From the NCBI RefSeq assembly GCF_014639875.1, contig NZ_BMGD01000005.1, positions 62,001 through 126,000 on the forward strand: DNA of 64,000 nucleotides, given 5' to 3'. How positions within the stretch are numbered: position 1 is the first letter of the stretch; every line of letters begins with the position of its first letter. The translations under genes were made by a program, and so were the position numbers. The notes under the pieces are model-generated. The model was not told the DNA's origin. It made no database searches and saw only the letters and a program-made list of their open reading frames with translations. Below, one piece after another: positions 47,100 to 55,578 of the stretch. The DNA is from Blastomonas aquatica (GTDB lineage Bacteria; Pseudomonadota; Alphaproteobacteria; Sphingomonadales; Sphingomonadaceae).

Positions 47100-47501
47100 A
47101 TGTCCGCAAGCCAATCCTCCGATCTGCTGTTCGTCTATGGCACTTTGCGCCGGGGCAGCGACCATGCCAATGCGGTGCGGCTGGCCCGCGAGAGCGCCTG
47201 GCTGGGGAAGGCCACGCTTACCGGCACGCTTTACCGGGTGAGCTGGTACCCGGCGCTGGTGCTGCAGGGCACAGATACCGTCACGGGCGACCTGATGCGG
47301 CTGCACGATCCGTCAGCCAGCCTGCCGTGGCTCGACGCATTCGAGGGCTGCAGTCCGGATGACCATCCCCCCCATGATTACCGCAGAGAGCGGATCGAGG
47401 TCATGGCGTCGCATGGTCCGGCCAGTGCGCTGGTCTATGTCTGGAACCTGCCGCTGAACGGGCTCGAGCGGATCGCGTCGGGCGATTGGCTGATCGCTTA
47501 G
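47100..47501 (+). CDS. Gamma-glutamylcyclotransferase-like protein (AIG2/GGCT family)
   Basis: A 133-residue protein with the family opening LLFVYGTLRRGSDHANAV and the active-site Glu in WLDAFEGCSPDD. GGCT-fold proteins cyclise gamma-glutamyl amines or act on related substrates. It starts 36 bases from the divergent DUF962 gene, and its stop overlaps the flotillin gene on the other strand by 4 bases. Confidence 0.85.
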   Translation: MSASQSSDLLFVYGTLRRGSDHANAVRLARESAWLGKATLTGTLYRVSWYPALVLQGTDTVTGDLMRLHDPSASLPWLDAFEGCSPDDHPPHDYRRERIEVMASHGPASALVYVWNLPLNGLERIASGDWLIA

Positions 47502-49243
47502 GCTGCGTTGGGGTCCGCAGGCGATGTCGCGTCAGGGGTCCTATCGTGCGTTGCGGGCGATGGTTCTGCCGCCTGCTGTGGTCTGGTGATTTGCGTAGCG
47601 CCCGCGACCAGTCCGTCGAGCGATCCGCCATCCAGACCCAGATCCTTCATCAGCCCGTCGATGATCGGTGCCTGCGCACGATAGCTCAATGCGGCGGCAA
47701 CCGCATCGCTGGCGAGGTTGCCGCTACTGCCGCCTGAGCCGTTATGGCCGTTTGATCCGCCATGGCCATTCGACCCGCCCGACTGGCCAAGACCATCGAC
47801 CTTGACGATCTTGATCGATTCGATCGCCTCCAGCGGCTTGGATGCCTCGCGGATCACCTCGGGCAGCACCTTGAGCAGCGCCAGCTTGGTCTGCAGCGAG
47901 ATCTGGTCGGAGGACAGGATGTTCGCCGCCTCGTTGACGGCGCGCTGGCCTGCCGCCTCGACCTCGAAACGCACGCGGGCCGCATCGGCGCGAAGCTTTT
48001 CGGCCTCGGACTCGCCCTGCGCCTCCAGTCGAACCGCCTCGGCACGGTTGGCCGCGGCGGCCTTTTCGGCCTCGGCCTCCACCTTGACGCGGATGGCGTC
48101 GCGCTCGGCCTCCTTGGCGGCCTCGATCAGCTCGATCCGCTTCGAGCGGTCGGCAATCTCGGTTTCGCGCGCGGTGGTCACCTGCTCCTCGGCGGAGACG
48201 GCGGTGGCGCGTGCCTCATCGGCCTCGGCCTTGGCCTGGCTTTCCTCGCGGCTCTTGTTCTGGATCGCGATCTGCTGCTCCTGCCGGGCGATCTCGATCG
48301 CCTGCTGCTGCGCGATCCGCGCCTGCTGCACCGCGCGGTCGGCCTCGATCTGCTGGCTGTCGACCAGCTTCTTCGCTTCGATCCGCGCGCCTTCGGCTTC
48401 CTGGCTGCGCAGCGCCTGTTCGCGCGCGACTTCTGCCGCCTGCTCGGCGCGGCGCATCTCGATCACCCGCTCCTGCTCAAGCCGGGCGAACTCGTTGTCG
48501 CGCGAGATTTCGAACGAGCGCTTGTCGGCCTCGAGATTTTTGGTCTCGATCTGGACACGGGTGTCCTGCTCGATGTCGTTGCGCGCCTTCTTGCGCAATT
48601 CGATCTGCTCGGTCAGCTTGGTCAGGCCCTCGGCGTCGAAGGCGTTGTTGGCGTTAAAGTGCTCGATGCTGGTCTGGTCGAGCCCGGTGAGCGACACCGA
48701 TTCGAGCTCGAGCCCGTTCATCGCCAGATCGGCCGACGAGACCTGCTGCACCTTCTGAACGAAATCGGCACGCTGTTCGTGCAGCTGGTTCATCGTCATT
48801 CCGGCCGCGACCGAGCGCAGCGCATCGACGAACTTGCCCTCGACCAGATCCTTCAAGGCTTCGGGCTGCATGGTGCGCAGGCCCAAAGTCTGCGCCGCCA
48901 TCGCCAGCGCGCCCGCATCGGGCCGCACGCGCACATAGAACTCCGCCTTCACATCGATCCGCAACCGGTCGAGCGTGATCAGCGCATCGGTGTTCTTGCG
49001 CTCCACCGCCAGCCGCACCGTGTTCATGTTGACCGGCATTGTCTCGTGCAGCACCGGAAACACGATTGCCCCGCCATTCATCACCACCTTCTCGCCGCCA
49101 AAGCCGGTGCGGACAAACGCGATTTCCTTGGTTGCGCGGCGATACAGCCGGGTGATGATGAGGCCAAAGATGATCAGGAACGCGAACACCACGCCGACGA
49201 TCATGGCGATGGTGATGATCCCGCTGGGGATGGCGTCGGTCAT
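47498..49243 (-). CDS. Flotillin/SPFH-domain protein (YqiK-like)
   Basis: 581 residues. An N-terminal membrane anchor (IAMIVGVVFAFLIIFGLIITRLY), the SPFH domain (~40-210, ATKEIAFVRTGFGGEKVVMNGG...), then a very long Glu/Ala/Arg-rich coiled coil (~220-470) with VEAEAEKAAAANRAEA type repeats, and a Gly/Ser-rich tail (GQSGGSNGHGGSNGHNGSGG). Flotillins scaffold membrane microdomains. An AGGAG ribosome-binding site precedes the ATG. Its usual partner, a YqiJ-like protein, is encoded upstream, separated by an AT-richer gene. Confidence 0.9.
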   Translation of the reverse strand: MTDAIPSGIITIAMIVGVVFAFLIIFGLIITRLYRRATKEIAFVRTGFGGEKVVMNGGAIVFPVLHETMPVNMNTVRLAVERKNTDALITLDRLRIDVKAEFYVRVRPDAGALAMAAQTLGLRTMQPEALKDLVEGKFVDALRSVAAGMTMNQLHEQRADFVQKVQQVSSADLAMNGLELESVSLTGLDQTSIEHFNANNAFDAEGLTKLTEQIELRKKARNDIEQDTRVQIETKNLEADKRSFEISRDNEFARLEQERVIEMRRAEQAAEVAREQALRSQEAEGARIEAKKLVDSQQIEADRAVQQARIAQQQAIEIARQEQQIAIQNKSREESQAKAEADEARATAVSAEEQVTTARETEIADRSKRIELIEAAKEAERDAIRVKVEAEAEKAAAANRAEAVRLEAQGESEAEKLRADAARVRFEVEAAGQRAVNEAANILSSDQISLQTKLALLKVLPEVIREASKPLEAIESIKIVKVDGLGQSGGSNGHGGSNGHNGSGGSSGNLASDAVAAALSYRAQAPIIDGLMKDLGLDGGSLDGLVAGATQITRPQQAAEPSPATHDRTPDATSPADPNAA

Positions 49244-49327
49244 GGGGGGCTCCTGTTGGTGGCAAATCTGTGGCCGCGAGAATGATATTGATCAATAATT
49301 GCTCTGCGTGCCTTTTGCTAAGCTAAG

Positions 49328-50293
49328 CTAGCTGAGAATAGAAGCCAAAATTCTATTCTGTAGTTTAAGTTTAAGGTCACCTGGATCGTTCCACACAATA
49401 TGCGCAAATTGACGGGTGTCAAAGTGAACGTGGGAAATACAATCATTACGGACTGTCCAGATAAGCGGCAAACCCAGGCCCTGGGCAAAGCCAGCTTCGT
49501 AATAAACTCCACCCCTTGCGTCGGCGCTACTGACTCCATCCACTTCGCGTACGCGGCATGTAAAGTCTGCAACCACAAAGCGAGATCGTCTAATTTCGGC
49601 AATTATCTCATCATCAAATTTATTATTGTGCTCTTTGTGATCAATACGGAACGGTTTGAATCCGGCGGCTTCTATCGCGGGTGCTATACCCTCGCTATAG
49701 ACAACGTCCATCTGGGGATCGAACCACATCGCAACAAAGACTTGCCTCGAGCTGCTGCTGCCTAGCTCTGCTTGTTCTAACCGATCATAGCCGCCTGGCG
49801 TAAGAAAATATCTATGGTTTCCTCTTCCAACAAGCAAATTTGCTTCGCAAAGCATAAAGAGAAAGGCACCTGCATCTTTGTCAGTACGTGCTTCGATCCA
49901 AGCCTCCAAGCGAGCTTTTGTGGACTTACTCTCCTCATCAACGACACCAGCAATTTTAATGCTGCCTGAAATTCCGAAATCCTGATAGGCGAGCATCAGA
50001 AAGAAGCGCTCCATTCTTTCGCTATGTCTTAAGTATCGTTTCTGCCGTATCATATCCAAGATGTTTGAATTGATCGTGGGCGCCACTATCCCCGACCGGT
50101 GCTGGTCAACAATCCATGTTGTAATTTTCGGACGGAGTTCTGCTTGTTCCGGCAAAGACAACTGACTCCAGATTGTTAAGAATGTCCCTGTCGCCCGATA
50201 GCTACCATCGGTGCGCATTGATTGGAAAATTGTAGAATCTCCATCCACCTGAACACTAGCGTGCTCACCCCAAAGCAGGCATTCGGAATCCAT
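49328..50293 (-). CDS. Winged-helix plus nucleoside 2-deoxyribosyltransferase-like protein (possible defence effector)
   Basis: 321 residues. The C-terminal ~140 residues resemble the nucleoside deoxyribosyltransferase/TIR-like Rossmann family: RQVFVAMWFDPQMDVVYSEG, RIDHKEHNNKFDDEIIAEIR, a RFVVADFTC strand and GVYYEAGFAQGLGLPLIWTV with the Glu at the catalytic position. Before it lies a winged-helix-like segment (GAFLFMLCEANLLVGRGNHR then YFLTPGGYDRLEQ). The N-terminal ~130 residues are unrecognised. Proteins with this pairing occur as effectors of some retrons, but no reverse transcriptase is here. GC content is markedly lower than in neighbours, and it separates yqiJ from the flotillin gene: likely recent insertion. 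The ATG at 50293 has GGAG 9 bases upstream. Confidence 0.72.
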   Translation of the reverse strand: MDSECLLWGEHASVQVDGDSTIFQSMRTDGSYRATGTFLTIWSQLSLPEQAELRPKITTWIVDQHRSGIVAPTINSNILDMIRQKRYLRHSERMERFFLMLAYQDFGISGSIKIAGVVDEESKSTKARLEAWIEARTDKDAGAFLFMLCEANLLVGRGNHRYFLTPGGYDRLEQAELGSSSSRQVFVAMWFDPQMDVVYSEGIAPAIEAAGFKPFRIDHKEHNNKFDDEIIAEIRRSRFVVADFTCRVREVDGVSSADARGGVYYEAGFAQGLGLPLIWTVRNDCISHVHFDTRQFAHIVWNDPGDLKLKLQNRILASILS

Positions 50294-50439
50294 CAAACTC
50301 TACTCCAATTCGCCGAACCTACATAGGTCCAGATGAGGTTGGTATAGCGACGTAGAGCTTGGCCCGCTATTCAACTTAGCCCCAAGCACTGGTTGCTGTT
50401 GGTAAACGGTTAGCTACTCGCTAAATAGTCTTGTTCGTC

Positions 50440-51048
50440 TCACAACCTCGGCAGAAAATGCCCACCTTTGCTGATAGCCCGGAACATCTCGCCTTCGCGC
50501 CGCACCAGCAGTATCTCCTCGCCCTCATGCAGCAGCTGATCGGCATTATCCGGTTCAACCATCACGAAGTGCGGGTGGCCGTGGATGTCGGTGACGCGGG
50601 CTCTTGCCGGGGAGCCGGGGCGGGCGGTGCCGGTTTGCACGGTGGCGAAGCGGCCGACCAGTGAGTCGACGGCGACGGCGGTGGTTTCGTCCTGCGGCAT
50701 GACGCGCGCGAGCAGCCGCGAGCCTGCGCCGGTGACCGGCAGCGCTGCGACGAATGCGACGGGTCCGGCAAGCCAGGCGCTCGCCAGGCTTCCGGTGAGC
50801 GATTGCCAGAACTGCTGTCCGGCATAGCCGATCACCCCGAAGATCATCAGGAACAGCGCCAGCCACAGCAGCAGCGGCAACCGGCCCAGCCCCAGCAAAG
50901 CGAGCAATCCGTCGCCCGCCGCATCGCCAAGGTCGCTATCGGCGTCAAGGTCACCGAGGCCAGCCGCCTGCAGCCCGCCGATCAGCAGCATCAGCACGAT
51001 TGCGGCGGCAAAGGGGGTGTTCTGGATCGCGAGGAAAAAGTCGAGCAT
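50440..51048 (-). CDS. YqiJ-like membrane protein (OB-fold, NfeD-related)
   Basis: A 202-residue protein: an N-terminal hydrophobic helix (IVLMLLIGGLQAAGL), more helices (LPLLLWLALFLMIFGVIGYA, LAGPVAFVAALPVTG), and a C-terminal OB-fold domain (VGRFATVQTGTARPGSPARARVTD). This is the usual partner of flotillin-type YqiK. It starts 13 bases after the xpaC-like gene, so the two are probably cotranscribed. Confidence 0.82.
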   Translation of the reverse strand: MLDFFLAIQNTPFAAAIVLMLLIGGLQAAGLGDLDADSDLGDAAGDGLLALLGLGRLPLLLWLALFLMIFGVIGYAGQQFWQSLTGSLASAWLAGPVAFVAALPVTGAGSRLLARVMPQDETTAVAVDSLVGRFATVQTGTARPGSPARARVTDIHGHPHFVMVEPDNADQLLHEGEEILLVRREGEMFRAISKGGHFLPRL

Positions 51049-51061
51049 CGCTGCAGCCTAG

Positions 51062-51784
51062 TCACTGGCTGTCGGCAACACCATCATATTTCAGCTCGAG
51101 AAACCGCCCGCGGATGGCGAGCTTGTCGGCATCGCCTTCGGATATGGTGCGGGTGGCGCTGGCGATCTCGCGTTCGATGACGCCCAGGCCATGGAGCAGC
51201 TGTTCGTCAGGCGTGCGTTCGCCGCGCTTTTCCTGGCGCATGGCTGCCGGAATCTTGCGATAGCCGGTGATCAGTTCGGGCAGATGCTCGCCGACCAGCT
51301 TGCGGATCTCGCGCGCGGGCTCGCTGTTTTCCTCGAGCGTCTGGAGCTGCGGCGCGAGCATGTCGAGCTGGACGCCGATATTGTCGATCAGGTTGACCGC
51401 AGGCGCAGGCAAAGCGGGCCGCTGGCTTTCGAGCCAGATCTCGGTCTTGCCGGCGAGCACTTTGAGCGGCTCTTTCGCGAGCTTCTCGGGCGTCGGAACG
51501 CGCAGCTTCATCGAACTGCCCAGCACCACGGTCGCAACGACCATGGCGAGCACGGTCAGCAGCACGCCGTAAAAGCCGATTCCGTCGATGATCGCGCCGA
51601 CGACGCCAGCCGCGACCAGGATGACGCCGATGCTGATCGCGATCGCGGCGATCTTCTTCCACAGATGCTCGCGCTTCAACGCGCGCGATTTGCTGCCGAT
51701 CGATGGTCCCGATTGGACGCGGCGCTTGACCGCGGCGGCATCGGCAAGGATCTGGTCGGACTGGCTGGTCAGGGATTTGCTCAT
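51062..51784 (-). CDS. XpaC-like protein (5-bromo-4-chloroindolyl phosphate hydrolysis family)
   Basis: A 240-residue membrane protein. Two hydrophobic segments near residues 45-90 (IAAIAISIGVILVAAGVVGA, VLLTVLAMVVATVVLG), then a helical C-terminal domain ending in the family-like IRGRFLELKYDG. The neighbouring telA gene is the usual partner of xpaC in other bacteria, supporting the call. Start set at the ATG 51784. Despite the family name, no enzymatic role is established. Confidence 0.75.
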   Translation of the reverse strand: MSKSLTSQSDQILADAAAVKRRVQSGPSIGSKSRALKREHLWKKIAAIAISIGVILVAAGVVGAIIDGIGFYGVLLTVLAMVVATVVLGSSMKLRVPTPEKLAKEPLKVLAGKTEIWLESQRPALPAPAVNLIDNIGVQLDMLAPQLQTLEENSEPAREIRKLVGEHLPELITGYRKIPAAMRQEKRGERTPDEQLLHGLGVIEREIASATRTISEGDADKLAIRGRFLELKYDGVADSQ

Positions 51785-51797
51785 GCGTGTGGCTGCC

Positions 51798-53009
51798 TCA
51801 AGCCTCCAGCGAGCTGAGCAACGACGGGCCTGCGCTGCCACCGCTGACCTGGCCCTGGCTGGCCCCCTCGGCTCGCGCGATATAGCCCTTCGATTTCTCG
51901 ACTTCCTTGCTCAGCGTGTCGACCGTGGTCTTCATGCTGTCCAAGGCCTTGACCTTGAAGGTGTCGATATTGTCCATCGTGTCATAGATGTTCTGGAACG
52001 CGCGCTGCAGCGTCTCGACGGGGATCGTCGCCGATGCCGCCTGCTCGTGGATCTTGGCGGTCTGGTCCTTGAGCATCGTGCCGGTCGAATCGATGATGTT
52101 CGCGGTGGTGGTGTTCAATGCGGTGATCTGGTCGAGCACCAGCTTTTGCCCGACGAGCGCCTGCGCGACGGTCACTGCGGTGCGCAAGGCTGCCACGGTG
52201 GTGGTGCTGGCACGGTCGACGCCCTTGACCAGTTCGACATTGTTCTTCTTGACCAGATCGAGCGCAAGATAGCCCTGCACCGTCACCGCCATCTGGGTGA
52301 GCAGGTCCTGCGTGCGCTGGCGGACATAGAACAACGCGCTTTCGCGGATCGCCTTGGCCTTGGCCGGATCGGTCATGTCGAGCTCGGCGGCTTTTTCCTC
52401 GAGCCGGGCATCGAGCGTCTTGGAGACGTGGATCATCTGCTCGAGCTTGCCCATCGCCGCCCACAGGTTCTGCCGTTCGACATCGATCGCGGCATTGTCC
52501 ATCAACAGCTCGTCCTTGCCGCTTTGCAAACTGCCCAGGATCGACTGGATATGGCCCTGCGAGCTTTTGTAGCTGTCGAAATAATCGCGCATCTTGTTGC
52601 CGAACGGAATGATGCCGAAAATCTTCTTGCGGGTGAACAGATCGCCCTTCTTGCCCGGATCGAGATCCTCGACCGTGCGGCGCAGTTGCGCAAGGTTGGC
52701 GCCGACCGAATTGTCGGAGTCCATCGCCTTGACCGGGCGATCGAGAAAGCGGTTCGACTGACCCGCCGCATCGCCGATTTCCTTGCGGCCCATATTGGTG
52801 ATCTGGTCGACACGCTTGCCGAATTCGGGCGAATTGACATCCTGCGCCACCAGATCGCTGATGAAGCCATCGACCTTCTCGTCGAGCTTGGACTTCACAT
52901 CATCGGATACCGGAACCAGGCCGGTGGCCTCGGCTGCGGTGACCACAGGAACCGGCTCGGGCGCCTCCAGTGTCAGCTTCTTTTCCGCAATCGCAGTTTG
53001 CGTCGCCAT
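51798..53009 (-). CDS. telA: TelA-family toxic anion resistance protein
   Basis: A 403-residue, largely helical protein with the family layout: DLVAQDVNSPEFGKRVDQI near residue 65, SNRFLDRPVKAMD, FGIIPFGNKMRDYFDSYKSSQ (~160), then long coiled coils. TelA proteins are linked to tellurite and other toxic anion resistance and to envelope stress; the mechanism is not established. Start at the ATG 53009, ten bases after a GGAG. It heads the telA-xpaC-yqiJ set, 13 bases before xpaC. Confidence 0.88.
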   Translation of the reverse strand: MATQTAIAEKKLTLEAPEPVPVVTAAEATGLVPVSDDVKSKLDEKVDGFISDLVAQDVNSPEFGKRVDQITNMGRKEIGDAAGQSNRFLDRPVKAMDSDNSVGANLAQLRRTVEDLDPGKKGDLFTRKKIFGIIPFGNKMRDYFDSYKSSQGHIQSILGSLQSGKDELLMDNAAIDVERQNLWAAMGKLEQMIHVSKTLDARLEEKAAELDMTDPAKAKAIRESALFYVRQRTQDLLTQMAVTVQGYLALDLVKKNNVELVKGVDRASTTTVAALRTAVTVAQALVGQKLVLDQITALNTTTANIIDSTGTMLKDQTAKIHEQAASATIPVETLQRAFQNIYDTMDNIDTFKVKALDSMKTTVDTLSKEVEKSKGYIARAEGASQGQVSGGSAGPSLLSSLEA

Positions 53010-53196
53010 GCCATTCAAGCTCCAGTTTGCCGCTCTATGCCCCAAAATGAGGGGAGATGCCCTGTCAGGCAAGCGATAAGTGTTACTGTGTTAATATATC
53101 AATACAGTTGCGCCACGCAAGGGGAAGCTGAATCGATCTGCTCGCTGATTGATAACTGTTGATAAGGCTGTTAGCTTTGCCGGAAGGGACGACTTC

Positions 53197-53454
53197 ATGA
53201 TCAGTGCTGATTTGGGCCAAACGCTAGAGGCGTATGTCGCGCAATTGGTCGCTACCGGGTGATACAATTCCAAGAGCGAAGTGCTCCGCGAAGGGGTCAG
53301 GTTGGTTCAGGATCGCGAGACCCGGCTTGCTGCGCTCGATGCGGCAATCTTGCGTGGCTTGGCCGATGCCGATGCTGGTCTTGTGCACCCGATCGACACC
53401 GTGTTCGACCAGCTTGAACGCAAGTATCAGGCGGTGGAATCTGCACCGGAATGA
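53197..53454 (+). pseudogene. parD: parD antitoxin remnant with in-frame stop
   Basis: A CopG/ParD-type antitoxin frame: LGQTLEAYVAQLVATG then, after a TGA at 53260-53262, YNSKSEVLREGVRLVQDRE and a toxin-binding tail (LVHPIDTVFDQLERKYQAV). In the family an Arg follows LVATG, so TGA is one base change from CGA. The ATG follows GGAAGGGA. The stop overlaps the toxin start (ATGA), the normal parDE arrangement. The product is truncated at 21 residues, so no functional antitoxin is expected. Confidence 0.8.
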
Positions 53455-53755
53455 TCGTCCGGATCACCCCGGTGGCGGATCGTGATCTTGAGGTTATCGG
53501 CGATTTCAGGGCTGCAGACAATCCGGCGCGGGCCATCAGCTTTCTGGCCGAACTGCGCAAGACCTGCGCATCGCTCGCCGACTATCCGAACCGTTATCCG
53601 ATCGTTCCGCGCCTTGAACAATACGGCATCGAACAATACGGCATCCGGAAATGCTCGCACGGGCGCTATCCTATTTGCTATCGTGCTTGGCTGACACGAT
53701 TGAGGTCATCCGTATCCAGCATAGCGCGATGGATACCGATGTCATTCAAGGCTAG
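53451..53755 (+). pseudogene. parE: parE toxin remnant with frameshift and internal duplication
   Basis: A RelE/ParE-type toxin frame: MIVRITPVADRDLEVIGDFR, ISFLAELRKTCASLADYPNRYPIVPR, then CSHGRYPICYR. After about 53685 the frame changes: the expected C-terminus (LADTIEVIRIQHSAMD) continues in another frame to TAG at 53753. Restoring one base (T) after CGTG would give YRVLADT. In addition a 15-base unit (GAACAATACGGCATC) is duplicated in tandem at about 53629-53658, repeating EQYGI. Read as it stands the frame runs into unrelated residues and overlaps the next gene. A sequencing error could explain the single-base loss but not the other two lesions together. Confidence 0.8.
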
Positions 53756-53767
53756 GCCCAGCCCCGC

Positions 53768-55495
53768 TCAAGCCGCCAGCTGATACGGCTGGATCTCACC
53801 CGATAGATACAGGTTGCGCGCCTTGGCACGGCTGAGCTTGCCCGAGGACGTGCGCGGCAGCGTGCGCGGGGGCACCAGTTCGATCACGCAGTTCATTCCG
53901 GTGATCGAGCGGACCTTTTCGCGGATCTCGTCACGCAGGCGGCGGCGTTCGGCCTCGTCGGTGGTGCGGCACTGGACCAGCACAGCGGGCGCTTCCTCGC
54001 CTGCAGGTGTGGTGATCGAGAACGCGGCAATATCGCCCGACTTGAAGCCGGGGAGCTGTTCGACCGCCCATTCGATGTCCTGCGGCCAGTGGTTCTTGCC
54101 GTTGATGATGATCATGTCCTTGGCGCGGCCGACGATGTAGAGATAGCCATCGACCAGATAGCCCATATCGCCGGTATCGAGCCAGCCGTCGATCAGGCAG
54201 GCATCGGTGGCCTCCTGGTCGCGGAAATAGCTGTGCATGATCGAGGGACCTGCGGTCCAGACCTTGCCGATCTCGCGATCGGGCAGCACCGCGCCATCGG
54301 GATCGCGGATTTCCAGGCTCATGCCCAGGCACGCCTTGCCGCAATTGACGATCGAACGGTAACGCCGGGGCTTTGCCGGATCGACCGGCGCGCCCGAAAG
54401 CCTCTGTTCCTCGACCAGATCGACCACGATGCCTTCGCCCGGGGGCATCAAGGTCACCGCCAGCGTCGCTTCGGCAAGGCCATAGCTCGGCAGGAAGGCG
54501 CTGGCCTTGAAGCCGGCATCGGCAAAGGCGTTGACGAAGCTTTGCATCACATCGGGGCGGATCATGTCGGCGCCATTGCCCGCAAGCCGCCAGCGCGACA
54601 GGTCGAAGCGCTCGGCAACCTTGGACTGGCTGCCGATCCGGCGCGCGCAGATGTCATAGCCGAAGGTCGGCGAATAGCTGCACGAGGTGCCCGGGTTGCG
54701 GCTGATCATGTCGAGCCAGGCGAGGGGGCGCCGCGCGAAATCTTCGGTCTTGAGGTAATCGGTCGAGACCTGGTTGGCGACCATCGAGAGCATGCAGCCG
54801 ACCAGCCCCATGTCATGATACCACGGCAGCCACGAGATGCAGCGGTCGCTCTGCGCGATGTGCATGCCGTGCGCGTGCGCGGCGAGGTTGCTAAGCAGCG
54901 CCCCATGGGTCACCGCGACGCCGTGCGGGAAGCGGGTCGATCCGCTGGAATACTGCAGATAGCAGATTTCGGCCGAGTTGGCGGCAGGCAGCGCGATATC
55001 GGTCACCGCATCCTGCGCGAAGGTGTGCCAATCAAGGCCTGCGACGTCGCAACGCTGCGCGGCCTCGCCACCCATTTCGGAAAGCTCTTCGGGATAGAAC
55101 AGGAACTTCGGGTCGCTGCTGCGCAACTGAACGCCAAGCTGCTCGACATAGCTTTCCTTGCCGCCAAAGCTGGTGGGCAACGGCAGCGGAACCGGCCAGG
55201 CACCGGCATAGACCGCGCCGAAGAACAAGGCGGCAAACTCCGCGCTGGTTTCGGCGACGATCGCGATCCGGTCACCCGGCGCCACGCCGCGCGCGATCAA
55301 CCGGCGCGCATGGTCCAGCGCATCGGTGCGCATCTCGGCAAACGGATACGGCCGCACCAGCGTGCCGCGCGGATCGTGGAAATTGAAGCCACGGGTTCCG
55401 CTGGCCGCATAGTCAAGCGCATCGCCCAGCGTCGCGAAATCGGCGAAGCGTCGTGGCAGGCTGTCTGCGGTAGGTGTCGGCTGCAGTTGCGTCAT
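53768..55495 (-). CDS. Fatty acyl-AMP ligase (FAAL)
   Basis: A 575-residue adenylating enzyme that makes acyl-AMP and usually passes the acyl group to an acyl carrier protein, not CoA. Motifs: YLQYSSGSTRFPHGVAVTH, SWLPWYHDMGLVGCML (a FAAL hallmark), SYGLAEATLAVT, WLDTGDMGYLVDGYLYIVGR and INGKNHWPQDIEWA. No CoA-ligase-type features were noted, but CoA transfer cannot be excluded from sequence. It stands alone with no PKS or ACP gene nearby; in sphingomonads an acyl donor for sphingolipid or other lipid synthesis is conceivable. It ends close to the parE remnant. Confidence 0.88.
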   Translation of the reverse strand: MTQLQPTPTADSLPRRFADFATLGDALDYAASGTRGFNFHDPRGTLVRPYPFAEMRTDALDHARRLIARGVAPGDRIAIVAETSAEFAALFFGAVYAGAWPVPLPLPTSFGGKESYVEQLGVQLRSSDPKFLFYPEELSEMGGEAAQRCDVAGLDWHTFAQDAVTDIALPAANSAEICYLQYSSGSTRFPHGVAVTHGALLSNLAAHAHGMHIAQSDRCISWLPWYHDMGLVGCMLSMVANQVSTDYLKTEDFARRPLAWLDMISRNPGTSCSYSPTFGYDICARRIGSQSKVAERFDLSRWRLAGNGADMIRPDVMQSFVNAFADAGFKASAFLPSYGLAEATLAVTLMPPGEGIVVDLVEEQRLSGAPVDPAKPRRYRSIVNCGKACLGMSLEIRDPDGAVLPDREIGKVWTAGPSIMHSYFRDQEATDACLIDGWLDTGDMGYLVDGYLYIVGRAKDMIIINGKNHWPQDIEWAVEQLPGFKSGDIAAFSITTPAGEEAPAVLVQCRTTDEAERRRLRDEIREKVRSITGMNCVIELVPPRTLPRTSSGKLSRAKARNLYLSGEIQPYQLAA

Positions 55496-55554
55496 GCGTG
55501 TTAACCCGTTGCTTTCCTGTACGCGGAGCCTGTTATCGGGCTTCTCACGTCTGT

Positions 55555-55578
55555 TGGGCAGATCGTTGCGTCTGCCCA
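55555..55578. promoter_or_regulatory. Inverted repeat upstream of the FAAL gene
   Basis: A perfect 8-bp inverted repeat, TGGGCAGA-N8-TCTGCCCA, about 60-83 bases upstream of the FAAL start codon and 110 bases before recX. It could be an operator or part of a leader hairpin. Nothing else in this interval is convincing except a short CGTCGG...CCGACG hairpin near 55645. Confidence 0.35.

Noticed and set aside
49244-50440. Insertion sequence or retron around the deoxyribosyltransferase-like gene
   Set aside because: No transposase, reverse transcriptase, msr/msd-like structure or terminal inverted repeats could be found; only the composition and position suggest transfer.
53260-53262. TGA in the parD frame as a selenocysteine codon
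   Set aside because: No selenocysteine insertion structure is apparent, the family has Arg here, and the partner gene is also damaged.
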